Shown: positions 51,237-60,048 of the stretch, in pieces
Position numbering within the stretch: the first letter of the stretch is position 1
Layout: each line of letters opens with the position of its first letter
DNA from: Leisingera coralii
Lineage (GTDB): Bacteria > Pseudomonadota > Alphaproteobacteria > Rhodobacterales > Rhodobacteraceae
Assembly: GCF_049056525.1 (NCBI RefSeq)
Contig: NZ_JBHUPT010000060.1
Span: forward strand, 14,959 to 78,958
Direction: 5' to 3'
Length of the DNA: 64,000 bases
Notes under the pieces: generated by a model
Told to the model about the DNA's origin: nothing
Databases searched by the model: none
The model's input: the letters and a program-made list of their open reading frames with translations, nothing else
Position numbers and translations under genes: made by a program

Positions 51237-51912
51237 AATTGGACCTGTCGCGGGTTTGTGCCGCTCCTTTGACCACGTATCGTGCCGCAAAGGATAACAC
51301 AGATCGCATCACGACCGAGCGAGGAATTTCGGGCAGAAGTTGTTCGCGTAGCATTGACCAGTGGGCCGCCGCGTAAGCAGGCGGCCGCTGACTTCGGGAT
51401 TGGCTTCTCGACACTGAACCGCTGGATACGGCAAGGCAGGCGCTCCCCCAAGAAGCCAGCCCGCCGATCCGGTCTCGAACGTAAGACCGCCGGGCTGCGG
51501 AACGAGAACCGTATGCTCCGGGTGGAGAGGGACGTTCTAAACTGAGCCGGATCAGGAATTGATCCGGGGGATCAATTCCCCGGCGAAGGCCACCCGGTTC
51601 TATGCGGAGCGAAGCGAATGAGGTTCGCCCTCATCGCAAAGAACGCAGGCAAGCTGCCCACTGAGCGGACCCGGGAATTGCTGCGATAACGCTGCCGTCG
51701 AGGCACTCGTCAAGACGATCAAGGCCGAGTTTCTGTGGCAACGGTCATGGCCAACGCGCTGGGTCGCCGAACTGGCAATCTTCAAATACATCAACGGCTT
51801 CTACAATCCGCGCCGCAGGCACTGAGCGCTCGGTTGGAAAAGCCCCTTGGCCTTCGAGGCTCAGGCCGCATAAATGAGAACCTGGAGCGGCACAAATCCG
51901 TGACAGGTCCAA
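51237..51912 (+). mobile_element. Defective IS3-family element with both terminal repeats
   Basis: Terminal repeats face each other. The left end reads ATTGGACCTGTCGCGG and continues TTTGTGCCGCTCC; the right end, reversed, reads ATTGGACCTGTCACGG and continues TTTGTGCCGCTCC after one further difference, so about 28 of 30 positions agree. Inside, orfA (51282-51545, 87 codons) begins MPQRITQIASRPSEEFRAEV and keeps its helix-turn-helix but stops early after ERDVLN. orfB survives only as its last piece (FKYINGFYNPRRRH, PLGLRGSGRIN region). An internal deletion has removed most of the integrase domain. Confidence 0.85.
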
Positions 51913-52048
51913 TATACGCCTATCGCTGTTTGCTACCGTTGCTCAAGCCGGCACGCCCGGGGATGTGCTTCTCGACGGCCTGAAAGTTGAGCTGTACTTC
52001 CCTGCGGACGAAAAAAGCACGCAGCTGCTCAAGGTGAAAGCTGGATAG
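51911..52048 (+). pseudogene. Orphan C-terminal coding fragment next to the IS3 remnant
   Basis: Directly at the right end of the IS3 remnant one frame reads LSLFATVAQAGTPGDV, LLDGLKVELYFPADEKSTQL and LKVKAG before a TAG stop. No start is present, so it looks like the tail of a gene broken by the IS or by a deletion next to it. The family is not recognised. Confidence 0.35.
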
Positions 52049-52049
52049 A

Positions 52050-52868
52050 TCACTCCTCCGCTGGCGGCACGGCCCGCTGATAGAGATGCCATGTGGTGTG
52101 GCCAAGGATCGGCAGGGTGAAGATCAGGCCCAGAAACGCCGGAACCAGCGACAACAGCATGGTGACCGAGATGACAGCCGCCCAGGTGAGCATGACCACC
52201 GGGCTTTCCGTGACGACGCGAATGGACATCAACATGGCGGAAACGAAATTGGTTTCCCGGTCGAGCAGCATGGGCATGGCGACGACGGTCACCGCGAACA
52301 GTACAGCCGACAGAAACGCACCCACGCAGGTGCCGATTGCAAGGAAGGTCCAGCCCTGCGGTGTGAAGAAGACGGTATTCAAGAACCCGTCAAAATCCGA
52401 AAAGGATGCATTCTTAAGGGTGATCGCCAGCCAAAGCCGGACCTGGTAAATCCACACCCAGAAAATGAACAAGGTGACAAAGGCCATCCAGCCCATTTCG
52501 CGCTTGCGCTGACTGGCCATGACGGTGAGGATTTCAGACCAGCCGAAACTCTCTCCCTTTTGCATCCGGCGGGACATTTCATAAAGCCCGGCAGCGGCGA
52601 AAGGCGCGACCAGCGGAAAGCCCACAGCGGCGGGAATGATCATCCAGATCGCGCCGAGCCAGACCAGGCACCAAACAAACAGAATCCCGAAAACTGCATA
52701 GAAAAGGCCGAAGAAGCCGCTCAGGAAGGGGCGGGCCAGAAAGTCGGAAAACCCGGCCTTCAGCGACGCGGTGATATCACCCGCAGTCACCTTATTGACC
52801 TTGGGCAAGGCTGGCCGTTTCGGCGTCAGATTGTCCGGTGGTGTGGAACCTTCGGTCTTGGATGTCAT
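52050..52868 (-). CDS. DUF2189-family membrane protein
   Basis: A 272-residue inner-membrane protein with about six hydrophobic segments. The pattern LKAGFSDFLARPFLSGFFGLFYAV (about residues 37-60) and the later AMPMLLDRETNFVSAMLMSI are typical of DUF2189, a family of unknown function common in Rhodobacteraceae. The ATG giving MTSKTEGST follows GGGAGGAG; a GTG-type longer start adds seven residues without support. Its stop is 1 bp beyond the convergent orphan fragment. Confidence 0.85.
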   Translation of the reverse strand: MTSKTEGSTPPDNLTPKRPALPKVNKVTAGDITASLKAGFSDFLARPFLSGFFGLFYAVFGILFVWCLVWLGAIWMIIPAAVGFPLVAPFAAAGLYEMSRRMQKGESFGWSEILTVMASQRKREMGWMAFVTLFIFWVWIYQVRLWLAITLKNASFSDFDGFLNTVFFTPQGWTFLAIGTCVGAFLSAVLFAVTVVAMPMLLDRETNFVSAMLMSIRVVTESPVVMLTWAAVISVTMLLSLVPAFLGLIFTLPILGHTTWHLYQRAVPPAEE

Positions 52869-53190
52869 GACACACTCCTCCCAAGGCATGGCGCCGCGCT
52901 GGTCCGTTTGCCAACAGATTCAGCGGTGAAACAGACATCCCTCCTCCGCATACAAGTTTGCATCAGGTGAGGCATACGGGCAAGGGCGGAGTATGGCAGC
53001 TAAGTCCCGCTTAGCGATCCTGCCATAGCCCTGCGTTGAACTTCTGAGTGACACGGTTTGCGTCGTGCCGCACTCGCGCGAAGCAGGCAGGCGATCAAGG
53101 ACTGCAAAGGGCGTATTCCGTTGAAAAACTCGTGCTTGATCGAGAGACATCCCGCGGATTCAATTCCGGTCTCGGGCGGGAGGATTGGCG
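52869..53190. other. 322-bp stretch with no supported gene
   Basis: Promoter side of the DUF2189 gene and left flank of an IS1182-type remnant. No further feature could be supported. Confidence 0.4.
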
Positions 53191-53884
53191 ATGATGGGAC
53201 AGGGGCAGGAAGCGCAACCGGCACTTTTCCACGAGTTCCCGCCGGAAGATCATGTCCCGCACGGTCACTTTCTTTGGTTCATTGGCCGCTTCGCAGGTCT
53301 GACTGGCATCCGCGTCTATCTGGCGGATTTCTGCAGCCACACTTGCCGTCCGTCCGTTAACCCCGAATTGCCGATCCGGATACTCGCGGCCGGGCATTGC
53401 TTCGGCATCCGGTCCGAACGCCGGCTCTGCGAGGAGGTGCATCTGAACTTGGCGCACCGGTGGTTCTGCCAGCTTGATCTGAGTGACCGGGTTCCGGATC
53501 ACTCGGCGTTTTCGAAAAACCGCCCCTCCCGGCGGTGCAGGCGCTGCATCTGGGAAGGTCTGGTCAGCGGCCAGCGCGTGGCCATCGGCGCCGGCCTGAT
53601 TGAGGCAGATGCCGGCGCGCGCAAGATCAACCGCGAAGAGAATGAAGACGCCCGCCAGGTTGCTCGCGACACTGCCAGTAGCGAGCAACCTGGCGGTCTC
53701 AATGAAGCTGAGGAAGAAGGCCGGGATGCTCTTCGCGCACCTCAAGCGCATCCTGGGCCTGGGAAGGCTCCGGCTACGCGGCCCATGCGGCGCAAATGAC
53801 GAATTCCTGCCCGCCGCCACCGTCCGGACCCTCCGGAAACTCGCCAAGATCCTTCCCGTACTGCAGCAAACGTGGAACGCCTGA
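53191..53884 (+). mobile_element. Decayed IS1182-family transposase
   Basis: The N-terminal third is well kept and unmistakable: MMGQGQEAQPALFHEFPPED, NPELPIRILAAGHCFGIRSE, RRLCEEVHLNLAHRWFCQLD, VPDHSAFSKNR. A deletion follows, a short central piece (EGLVSGQRVAIGAGLIEADA) remains, and the C-terminal end continues in another frame (KKAGMLFAHLKRILGLGRLR, LRKLAKILP). The catalytic centre is mostly lost, so the element is inactive. Confidence 0.8.
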
Positions 53885-54339
53885 CTGGGACGGCGCACGC
53901 GCCCTTCTCAAGCGCCGGATTTCTGCGCCCGCGAACGGGTGTTTTTCCACGGAACCGGCGGGGAACAGACCTTCGCTGCAGCCAACCTGCCACTAATTTG
54001 GCGCTTCCTAAGCGGACATTCAAACTGGAGGTCAGCCGACCTATTCAAAGCGGGGTAGCGAACAATTGGAAATCTTCAGCAGGCGGTACAGCCAGCTTTT
54101 AAGGCAGCATAGGCTCGCCGCTTTCCACGGCCTTCGCAGACTACATAATGTTTTGCGGGTGAAGCATTTTGGTGTGTCAAAAAGCTGGCACCTATTTCCA
54201 CCTTCAATGCGCTTCACTTTGCGAGGAGGATTGGAGAAAACTGCGGTCAGCTACAGAGACGAGCTTGACATCAATTCAGAACCGGCGCCTGGAACTAGCT
54301 GGGCTTCATCTCCATAGCATCTGCTGGCATTTTGCAGCC
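53885..54339. other. 455-bp stretch with no supported gene
   Basis: Between the IS1182 remnant and the stop of the PLP decarboxylase gene. GC content drops in 54060-54280 compared with neighbours, which suggests foreign or decayed DNA. No coding frame is supported. Confidence 0.45.
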
Positions 54340-55731
54340 TCACTGGCTTGTACGGTCCAAACTGTCGCGGGCTGCTTGCAGGGTGTTCAACAAAATGTCG
54401 ATATCCTGCTCGCTGGTGCGCCAGGACGAAACGCTGATCCGCAGCGCCGGTTCGCCGTTCCATACAGTGCCGCCGAACCACGCTTTCCCGGAGCGCTCCA
54501 CCAGCAGTTGCAGCTCCTTGGTCTGCGATTCGGTGCCATAGCGGAACAGGACCTGGTTCAAGACGGGCTCGCACAGCAGGTCAAACCCAAGCCCAGGCAG
54601 AGCCTCGGCGATACGGGCAGCCATGCTGCAGTGCCGCTCGATCATCTCCGCAACACCGGCGCGGCCAAGCGTGCGAAGTGCCGCCCAAATTGGCACGCCG
54701 CGCGCGCTCCGGGAAAACTCGATGCCCAGGTTCTTCTGGCTCTCGGCGGATGCGGTGGAATAGGCAGCGTCGCTGTTCATGGCCGCCGCCATTGCGTCGC
54801 GGTCGCGGCAGATGCCCGCAGCGCCGTCATACGGGGTATTGAGCCATTTGTGCCCGTCAGTGGTCCAGCTGTCCGCGCCCTTGATTCCGCTTGTCAGGCC
54901 GCGCTTTGCCGGGGCGGCGCGTGCCCATAGGCCAAAGGCCCCGTCGACATGCACCCATGCACCGGCCTGTTTCGCCTTTTCGATCAGCGGCAGGAAGGGG
55001 TCAAAGCTGCCCGTATTCACCTCGCCGGCCTGCAGGCAAAGAATGGTCTGCCCATCCAGTGCAGGAAGCCGGGCCGGGTCAATACGGCCGGCGCTGTCCA
55101 CCGGCGCCTTGATCAGCCGGGCCTGGCCGAAGCCCAGTATCCTCAGGGCTTTGAGAACCGTGACATGCGCCAGCTCGGAAACGACGACCTTGATGTCCGG
55201 CGCCCCCTGCAACCCCATGGCATCAAAATCCCATCCGCATTTCTTGAGCAGTTCGCGCCGCGCGACGCTAAGGCAGACAAGCGTGCTGGCGGTCGCCGAG
55301 GTTCCAAACGCCACACCGCTTTCGCGGGGCAGGTCCAAGATCTCCAGCAGCCATTTCGCTGCGACCTTCTCAATCTTGTCTGCCACCGGCGAGTTTATCT
55401 GGGAGGAAGCACATTGATCCCAGGCCGACGCCAGACGCTGCGCGGCGGCGGCGGCCGGCAGCGTTGCACCGATCACAAAGCCAAAATACCGGGGGCCGTT
55501 TGAAACCGCCGTTGCCGGCGAACCGGAGTCGTCCAGCAACGCCAGAGTTTCATGCGCCGAGCCTTTGCTGTCCCGCAATGGTTCGTCAAACCGCGCAAGC
55601 TGCTGCAGGGCAGCGGCATCGGGAAATACAGGCATCTCCGACACGCGGGCAATGTAGCGCGCGGCCCTTGTGTCAGCATCGCTCAGTAGCTGGAGTTCGT
55701 CCTGCTGCTCTTTCGGCGCCGTTTGTTGCAT
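54340..55731 (-). CDS. PLP-dependent group II decarboxylase-family protein
   Basis: A 463-residue fold-type I PLP enzyme of the aromatic amino acid/glutamate decarboxylase superfamily. It shows SSQINSPVADKIEKVAAKWLL, GTSATASTLVCLSVARREL, WVHVDGAFGLWA (PLP aspartate) and SWTTDGHKWLNTPYD with the Schiff-base lysine. Substrate is not clear: aspartate, tyrosine or other amino acids are possible. The ATG for MQQTAPK has AAGGAG 6 bp upstream and was preferred over one 24 bp upstream. It stands alone. Confidence 0.85.
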   Translation of the reverse strand: MQQTAPKEQQDELQLLSDADTRAARYIARVSEMPVFPDAAALQQLARFDEPLRDSKGSAHETLALLDDSGSPATAVSNGPRYFGFVIGATLPAAAAAQRLASAWDQCASSQINSPVADKIEKVAAKWLLEILDLPRESGVAFGTSATASTLVCLSVARRELLKKCGWDFDAMGLQGAPDIKVVVSELAHVTVLKALRILGFGQARLIKAPVDSAGRIDPARLPALDGQTILCLQAGEVNTGSFDPFLPLIEKAKQAGAWVHVDGAFGLWARAAPAKRGLTSGIKGADSWTTDGHKWLNTPYDGAAGICRDRDAMAAAMNSDAAYSTASAESQKNLGIEFSRSARGVPIWAALRTLGRAGVAEMIERHCSMAARIAEALPGLGFDLLCEPVLNQVLFRYGTESQTKELQLLVERSGKAWFGGTVWNGEPALRISVSSWRTSEQDIDILLNTLQAARDSLDRTSQ

Positions 55732-55910
55732 TCTGAACTCCTTGTCTGAGAACATTCTCTAGTTGGTAGCAGACCCGAAGACTGTGGGCATTGCTGTCCG
55801 CGCTGTGACTGGCCTGCGCCCGCATGTTTTCGCGCCTTCTGCCTGCTGCCTGCTGCATCTGCGCCGGGAACGGCGCAGACGCACAACCGTCGTGAGAGCC
55901 CGTCCGCCCT

Positions 55911-56900
55911 TCAGCTGGCCGCGATGAACTCGGACACCAAGCCTGATATCAGCTGCGGCGCGTCTTCCGGGCTGTAGTGGCCGGTTTCGGGCAAGGTCCT
56001 GACCTGGCCGCCGGGGAACGCCTGCCGGAACAGGGACAGAAAATGCTCTGCCTGCAGCGTCCTGTCGGCTTCGCCCCAAATGGCGATAGCAGGTTTCTTT
56101 GCCAGCTTGGAGATTACGGCGTCACTTGCTTCTTCGAATGCATGTTTGCCGGTGGCAAAGCCTTTGGCCCAGCCGATTGCGCCCGCAGCAAACTCAGGCG
56201 CGGGAAACGGCGCCCGGTAGGCGTTCAGCCAGGTTTCGGTGATCAGCTCATTGCGGACAAAGCCATTTAGCTTGAGTGTCGACAGGATGTTGTAATCAAG
56301 GTGGCCGAGCACCGCTTCCAGGGTGCCTTTTTCCTCTGCCTGCATGATCCACTGGAACCAGGGCGCAGCGCCGGCATTGGCTATCAAGCGGTCCAAAAGA
56401 TCAGGCTGCCCGAGGGGTGTCGGGCCATTGACCGAAACGATCCGTTTGATCCGGTCCGGGTGCCGGATGGCCAGGCCCATGCCAACCGGCCCGCCGAAGT
56501 CATGCATGACAAGGGTCACATCCCGGAGATCCTGCTCCAGAACAAAGCGCTCCGCATTGTCGATATGATCCTGCAGCCAATAGCTGCGGTCCTGCGGGGT
56601 GGCGCTTTTGCCAAACCCCATATGGTCGAGAGCGATCACACGGGCATCACGGGACCATTCAGCAATTTGCGCACGGTAAAGGTAGCTCCAGGTCGGTTCG
56701 CCATGCAGAAGCAGCAGCGTCTCCGGGCCGCTGCCCTCATCGACATAGTGCAACGGATAGCCGGCAGCGGAACTGAAGCGGGCTGGATACGGCCAGGTTC
56801 CCGCAAAGGTCTCATCGGCAGCGACTGCGATCAGTCGCGTATCATGGCCCGGTGCGGATTGCTGCGATGCCGGGCCGCTGGTCTGAAGGTCGGCGGTCAT
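55911..56900 (-). CDS. Haloalkane dehalogenase-like alpha/beta hydrolase
   Basis: A 329-residue alpha/beta hydrolase. The oxyanion motif is LLLLHGEPTWSYLYR, the nucleophile elbow VMHDFGGPVGMGLA (an aspartate, as in haloalkane dehalogenases and epoxide hydrolases), the acid lies near WGEADRTLQ, and the histidine is in PETGHYSPEDAP. HGEPTWSYLYR is especially typical of DhlA/DhaA-type dehalogenases. True substrate unknown. It is divergent from a MarR gene, and two copies of a palindromic operator lie in the 81-bp gap, so MarR probably represses it until an inducer binds. Confidence 0.85.
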   Translation of the reverse strand: MTADLQTSGPASQQSAPGHDTRLIAVAADETFAGTWPYPARFSSAAGYPLHYVDEGSGPETLLLLHGEPTWSYLYRAQIAEWSRDARVIALDHMGFGKSATPQDRSYWLQDHIDNAERFVLEQDLRDVTLVMHDFGGPVGMGLAIRHPDRIKRIVSVNGPTPLGQPDLLDRLIANAGAAPWFQWIMQAEEKGTLEAVLGHLDYNILSTLKLNGFVRNELITETWLNAYRAPFPAPEFAAGAIGWAKGFATGKHAFEEASDAVISKLAKKPAIAIWGEADRTLQAEHFLSLFRQAFPGGQVRTLPETGHYSPEDAPQLISGLVSEFIAAS

Positions 56901-56920
56901 TCGGTAGCTCCTTTAATGTG

Positions 56921-56931
56921 TGTGAGTCACA
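56921..56931. promoter_or_regulatory. MarR operator candidate, copy 1
   Basis: TGTGAGTCACA is a perfect 5-bp palindrome about a central G, with flanks GTG upstream and TAT downstream that are also kept in copy 2. It is 21 bp from the dehalogenase-like start. Confidence 0.7.
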
Positions 56932-56960
56932 TATATAATTGGCCTCTTCCAATTCAAGTG

Positions 56961-56971
56961 TGTGAATCACA
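56961..56971. promoter_or_regulatory. MarR operator candidate, copy 2
   Basis: TGTGAATCACA repeats copy 1 with one change at the centre, exactly 40 bp away, or nearly four helical turns, so both sites face nearly the same side of DNA. It is 11 bp before the MarR start. Confidence 0.7.
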
Positions 56972-56981
56972 TATTCCCGGT

Positions 56982-57515
56982 ATGACGGATGAATCACGAC
57001 GGACTGCGAATTTGCTGGGGGCGGCGGTGCTCTGCCTGCACGATGAGCTAAAGACGGTTCTGGCGAGGCAGTTCCACCGCTCCGGAGAAGGGCCTGCGGC
57101 GCTTTGCGCTTTGGGCCATCAGCCAGGTCTGTCGAATGACGCTCTGAGCCGGCTATTGGATCTCACCCATACGGGCACAGTGCGCCTGATCGACAGGCTG
57201 GCCGAGGATGGTCTTGTCAGACGCCAAGCGGCGGAGCACGACAAGCGCAGCGTTGCGCTTTTTCTCACTGAGGCCGGCCAAGCCGCACGGGAGAACATAT
57301 TGCGCGAGCGGCTGGCGGCACTGGAGGCAGTGACCGGCGGCCTGTCTGATGACGAGCAAAAGGACCTGACCCGGCTGCTTGAAAAACTGTTGCAAGCTGC
57401 TGCCGGAGACGACACCCACAAGCTGCGGACCTGCCGCCTGTGCGACAGCCGTGTCTGCACAAACTGCCCGATCCTGGTGCCTGTAAACGGGCCGGACAGA
57501 GGAGTTCGGCAATAG
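56982..57515 (+). CDS. MarR-family regulator with a cysteine-rich tail
   Basis: A 177-residue winged-helix regulator. The DNA-binding part includes QPGLSNDALSRLLDLTHTGT, VRLIDRLAEDGLVRRQAAEH and DKRSVALFLTEAG. After the dimerisation helix there is an unusual tail with four cysteines in CRLCDSRVCTNCPI, which could bind a metal or sense thiol-reactive compounds. The first in-frame ATG near the promoter was chosen; a much longer frame runs antisense through the dehalogenase gene. Divergent from that gene with twin operators between them. Confidence 0.88.
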   Translation: MTDESRRTANLLGAAVLCLHDELKTVLARQFHRSGEGPAALCALGHQPGLSNDALSRLLDLTHTGTVRLIDRLAEDGLVRRQAAEHDKRSVALFLTEAGQAARENILRERLAALEAVTGGLSDDEQKDLTRLLEKLLQAAAGDDTHKLRTCRLCDSRVCTNCPILVPVNGPDRGVRQ

Positions 57516-57658
57516 TGCCAGGCTTTGCTGCGCAAACGCCAAGGGGGGGGAGCCAGCAAGGCAGTCCAAGTGCATGAGCAGATCCCCGAGGTAAGGCTGA
57601 ACCTCACCGGTTCGAGCTGCTACAGAAACAAACGCTCCCCGCCCGAAATCGCTTTAGA

Positions 57659-58066
57659 TCAAGGTACTCTTGTCGAGCACTTCAACGTCGTAGAAAAGAC
57701 GCCCTCGACATCCGGAACCTGCCGACAGTTGACCGAACCATCCAGAGCGGTGGAGATGACCTGATTGCCGTCTACAATGACAATCTGGCTTCCGGCCCGA
57801 ACGATCCCGGCCGGGTTGCCCACGCCGTGCCCGTCCGAGAGCCTGATTTCCTCTGCTGCGCCGCCAGGATCAATCCTGTAAAGCCTGCCGTTTGTTGCGT
57901 CTGAGCCGAACTCTTCACCGGGTCCGCCTGGGCCGATCGCAACCGCATAAAGGTCCGAACCCACTGGCAAAAGGGCTTCGGTAAGGGCCGGCAGCCTCTG
58001 TTCTGCGGAAGCCGGACAGGACAGGGCACAGGCAGTCAATAAGGGGAAGGCCTTCGTCTTAAACAA
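57659..58066 (-). pseudogene. Truncated exported beta-propeller-like protein (ScyD/ScyE-type)
   Basis: About 135 residues with a signal peptide (MFKTKAFPLLTACALSCPASA) and an NHL/ScyD-like start: LYAVAIGPGGPGEEFGSDAT, GRLYRIDPGG and GVGNPAGIVRAGSQIVIVDG. Typical relatives are over 300 residues, so this one lacks most propeller blades. Near its end another frame (FYDVEVLDKSTLI before a stop) fits the protein better, which suggests a frameshift. It may be a short relic. Confidence 0.5.
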
Positions 58067-58162
58067 TACTCCTGCGTGATTTCATTGTGTGTTGCCGTCA
58101 GCGTTCCCGGAATTCGCCGTTACCCGACAGCGGCATTGGGAAAGCGGCGGCGATCAGGTGCC

Positions 58163-59025
58163 TCACCCGAAGGTCAGAAAATGCGGGGCCAGCACAGTGA
58201 CAGCGGTATCAATGATCAGCGGGTCCTCATAGAATTGAAGCTGATTGGCACCCTCGATCCAATGCAGCACCATCTGCTCCGATGCGATCCCATCAAAGAT
58301 CCGGCGCGGTATGTCCGGCCCGCTTGCAGCCCTGTCGCCACGGATCATCAAGACCGGCAGGTTCAGATGAGGGGTTGTTTCGTCGATCCTCCAGCCCCAG
58401 ATGCCGGCCTCGCTCATTGCGGTGATACGGTTTTCCCAGCTGCCCCTGAAAGTCAGCCAGGGAGCCCTGTTGTCCCAGGGCAGGTACCAGTCCGCAATAG
58501 CTGTGGCAGTCAGAAGGGCATCGTCAGAGCCAACAATCGGAATGTAGCTGGCTTCCCCTGTCTTTGCGTAAGCGGCGGCGGCATTTGCGGCCCGTGCCAT
58601 GCGCGCTTCAACTGCGGCATCGCTGCCAAGGTAAATTCTGGCGGTTTCGGTAGTCAGGTAATGGCCCGCGACAACTCCGAGAGACGCCACGCGGCCGTCC
58701 ATTGCCGCCGTTTCGATTGCCCAGTTGACACCTTGGCAGTTCCCCAGGAGGTGCAGCCTGTTTGCGTCTATGCCCTCTTGCACGGCGAGAAAACCGAGGG
58801 CGGCCTGGCAGTCTTCAACCTTGGCTTCACCAGACTCGTAGCGCCGGGGAGTACCTGAGCTTTCGCCGTGATAACGCGGATCGAAAATCAATATGGCCAG
58901 TCCGCGCGATGACAGGCGGGTTGCGTATTGCACCGGCGACTGTTCCTTGACGAAGGCAACAGGCCCGATGATGACGACCGCCGGGTGAGGACCTTCCGAG
59001 GCAGGTATCAGCAGCCTTCCAGCTA
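58163..59025 (-). pseudogene. Alpha/beta hydrolase, main part, split by an IS5-family insertion
   Basis: About 287 codons of a dienelactone hydrolase-like/X-Pro-peptidase-type alpha/beta hydrolase: LAGRLLIPASEGPHPAVVII, YATRLSSRGLAILIFDPRYH, GESSGTPRRYESGEAKVEDC, HLLGNCQGVNWAIE (nucleophile elbow, here cysteine instead of serine), VLMIRGDRA and HWIEGANQLQFYED. The reading frame runs uninterrupted up to the IS end at 59025. It resumes on the other side of the element (59853-59933) as PSNLPFVRCAVKQDSGTAAA. Removing the element with one TA copy restores the frame. The start in the distal part is probably a TTG or GTG. Confidence 0.75.
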
Positions 59026-59852
59026 GGCTCTGGACTCACTGAGTTTCAAAGCCAGTAGATGACGACGGCGGCAAAAGCGGTTGCTGAAAGGAAGACCTTC
59101 GGACATCTGTCGTAGCGGGTCGCGATGCGTCTCCAGTCCTTGAGCCTGCCGAACATGATCTCGATCCGGTTTCGCCGCTTGTCATATTTGATGGTTGCTT
59201 TCCGCTGTCTGCGACCGGGGATGCGGGCACGTATCCCTTTGTCTTTCAACGCTTCCCGGAACCAATCAGCATCATAGCCACGGTCGCCCAGCAGCCACTC
59301 GACCTCTGGCAGACTACTCAGCAGAGCCCGAGCACCGATATAATCACTGACCTGCCCGGCGGTGACGAACAAGCTCAGCGGACGCCCCTAGCCGTCACAG
59401 ACGGCGTGCAGCTTGGTATTCATACCGCCCTTGGTCCGCCTAATCAGGCGGCCACCCCCCTTTTTGACGTCCATACTGGTCGCTGTCCGGTGTGCCTTGA
59501 GATATGTTGCGTCAATCATGACGGTCTTATCTTCACTGTGGTCAGCCGCCAGTCCAGTCATCATCTGAGCGAAGATCCCCTTATCGCTCCATCGCTTCCA
59601 ACGGTTGTGCAAGGTCTTGTGCGGGCCGTATTCCTTCGGCGCATCCCGCCAGCGCAAGCCATTGCGATTGATGAAGATAATCCCGCTCAGGACGGGCTGG
59701 TCATCGACCCGAGGCTTGCCATGGGACTTTGGGGAATAAGGCTCCAGTCGCGCCATCTGCGCATCGGTCAGCCAAAAGAGATCAGACATGTCACCGCTCG
59801 ATTTTCGACCGGTGAATCATGACGATCAATCGAAATCAATGGGTCCTGCTCC
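59026..59852 (-). mobile_element. IS5-family (IS427-group) insertion sequence, 827 bp
   Basis: Imperfect terminal repeats: left GGCTCTGGACTCACTGA, right end reversed GGAGCAGGACCCATTGA. The element is flanked by TA on each side (59024-59025 and 59853-59854), the target duplication typical of this group. It carries a single transposase gene on the minus strand, which has a stop codon in the middle. Confidence 0.85.
59046..59789 (-). pseudogene. IS5-family DDE transposase with an in-frame amber codon
   Basis: The full frame is 248 codons counting the stop. The N-terminal half has LFWLTDAQMARLEPYSPKSH, RWRDAPKEYGPHKTLHNRWK and MIDATYLKAHRT (first D). The C-terminal half has LLGDRGYDADWF (second D) and RNRIEIMFGRLKDWRRIATR (E). 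Between them HAVCDG is followed by TAG where relatives have CAG (Gln), at 59388-59390. Both halves are in the same frame, so this is a nonsense mutation, not the programmed frameshift known in some IS5 groups. Confidence 0.85.
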
Positions 59853-59933
59853 TAGCGCAGCCGCCGTTCCTGAGTCCTGTTTTACTGCACAACGCACAAA
59901 CGGCAGGTTTGACGGGCTGCGCCGCGGTGGCAA
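59853..59933 (-). pseudogene. 5-prime fragment of the IS-interrupted hydrolase gene
   Basis: On the minus strand this short piece reads PPRRSPSNLPFVRCAVKQDS then GTAAA and joins in frame to LAGRLLIPASEGP across the IS. An upstream TAG limits the frame, so a TTG (59933) or GTG (59897) must be the start; neither has a strong ribosome site. Confidence 0.5.
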
Positions 59934-60048
59934 AGGCTACTGTTGGATGTCTCCTTCGGGCCGTCTGCGCGGAAGGTACTTGGCAGGTTAGCGGAATTTC
60001 CTGCCGCTCCGCCGCATGCGTTGGGATAAGGATGGGCAAAGTGGCATT

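Noticed and set aside
53191..53884. Intact IS1182 transposase gene
   Set aside because: The 200-codon frame covers only the N-terminal third; the rest is deleted and frameshifted.
59046..59789. Programmed frameshift in the IS5-family transposase
   Set aside because: The two halves are in the same reading frame, separated by one TAG codon; no shift is needed.
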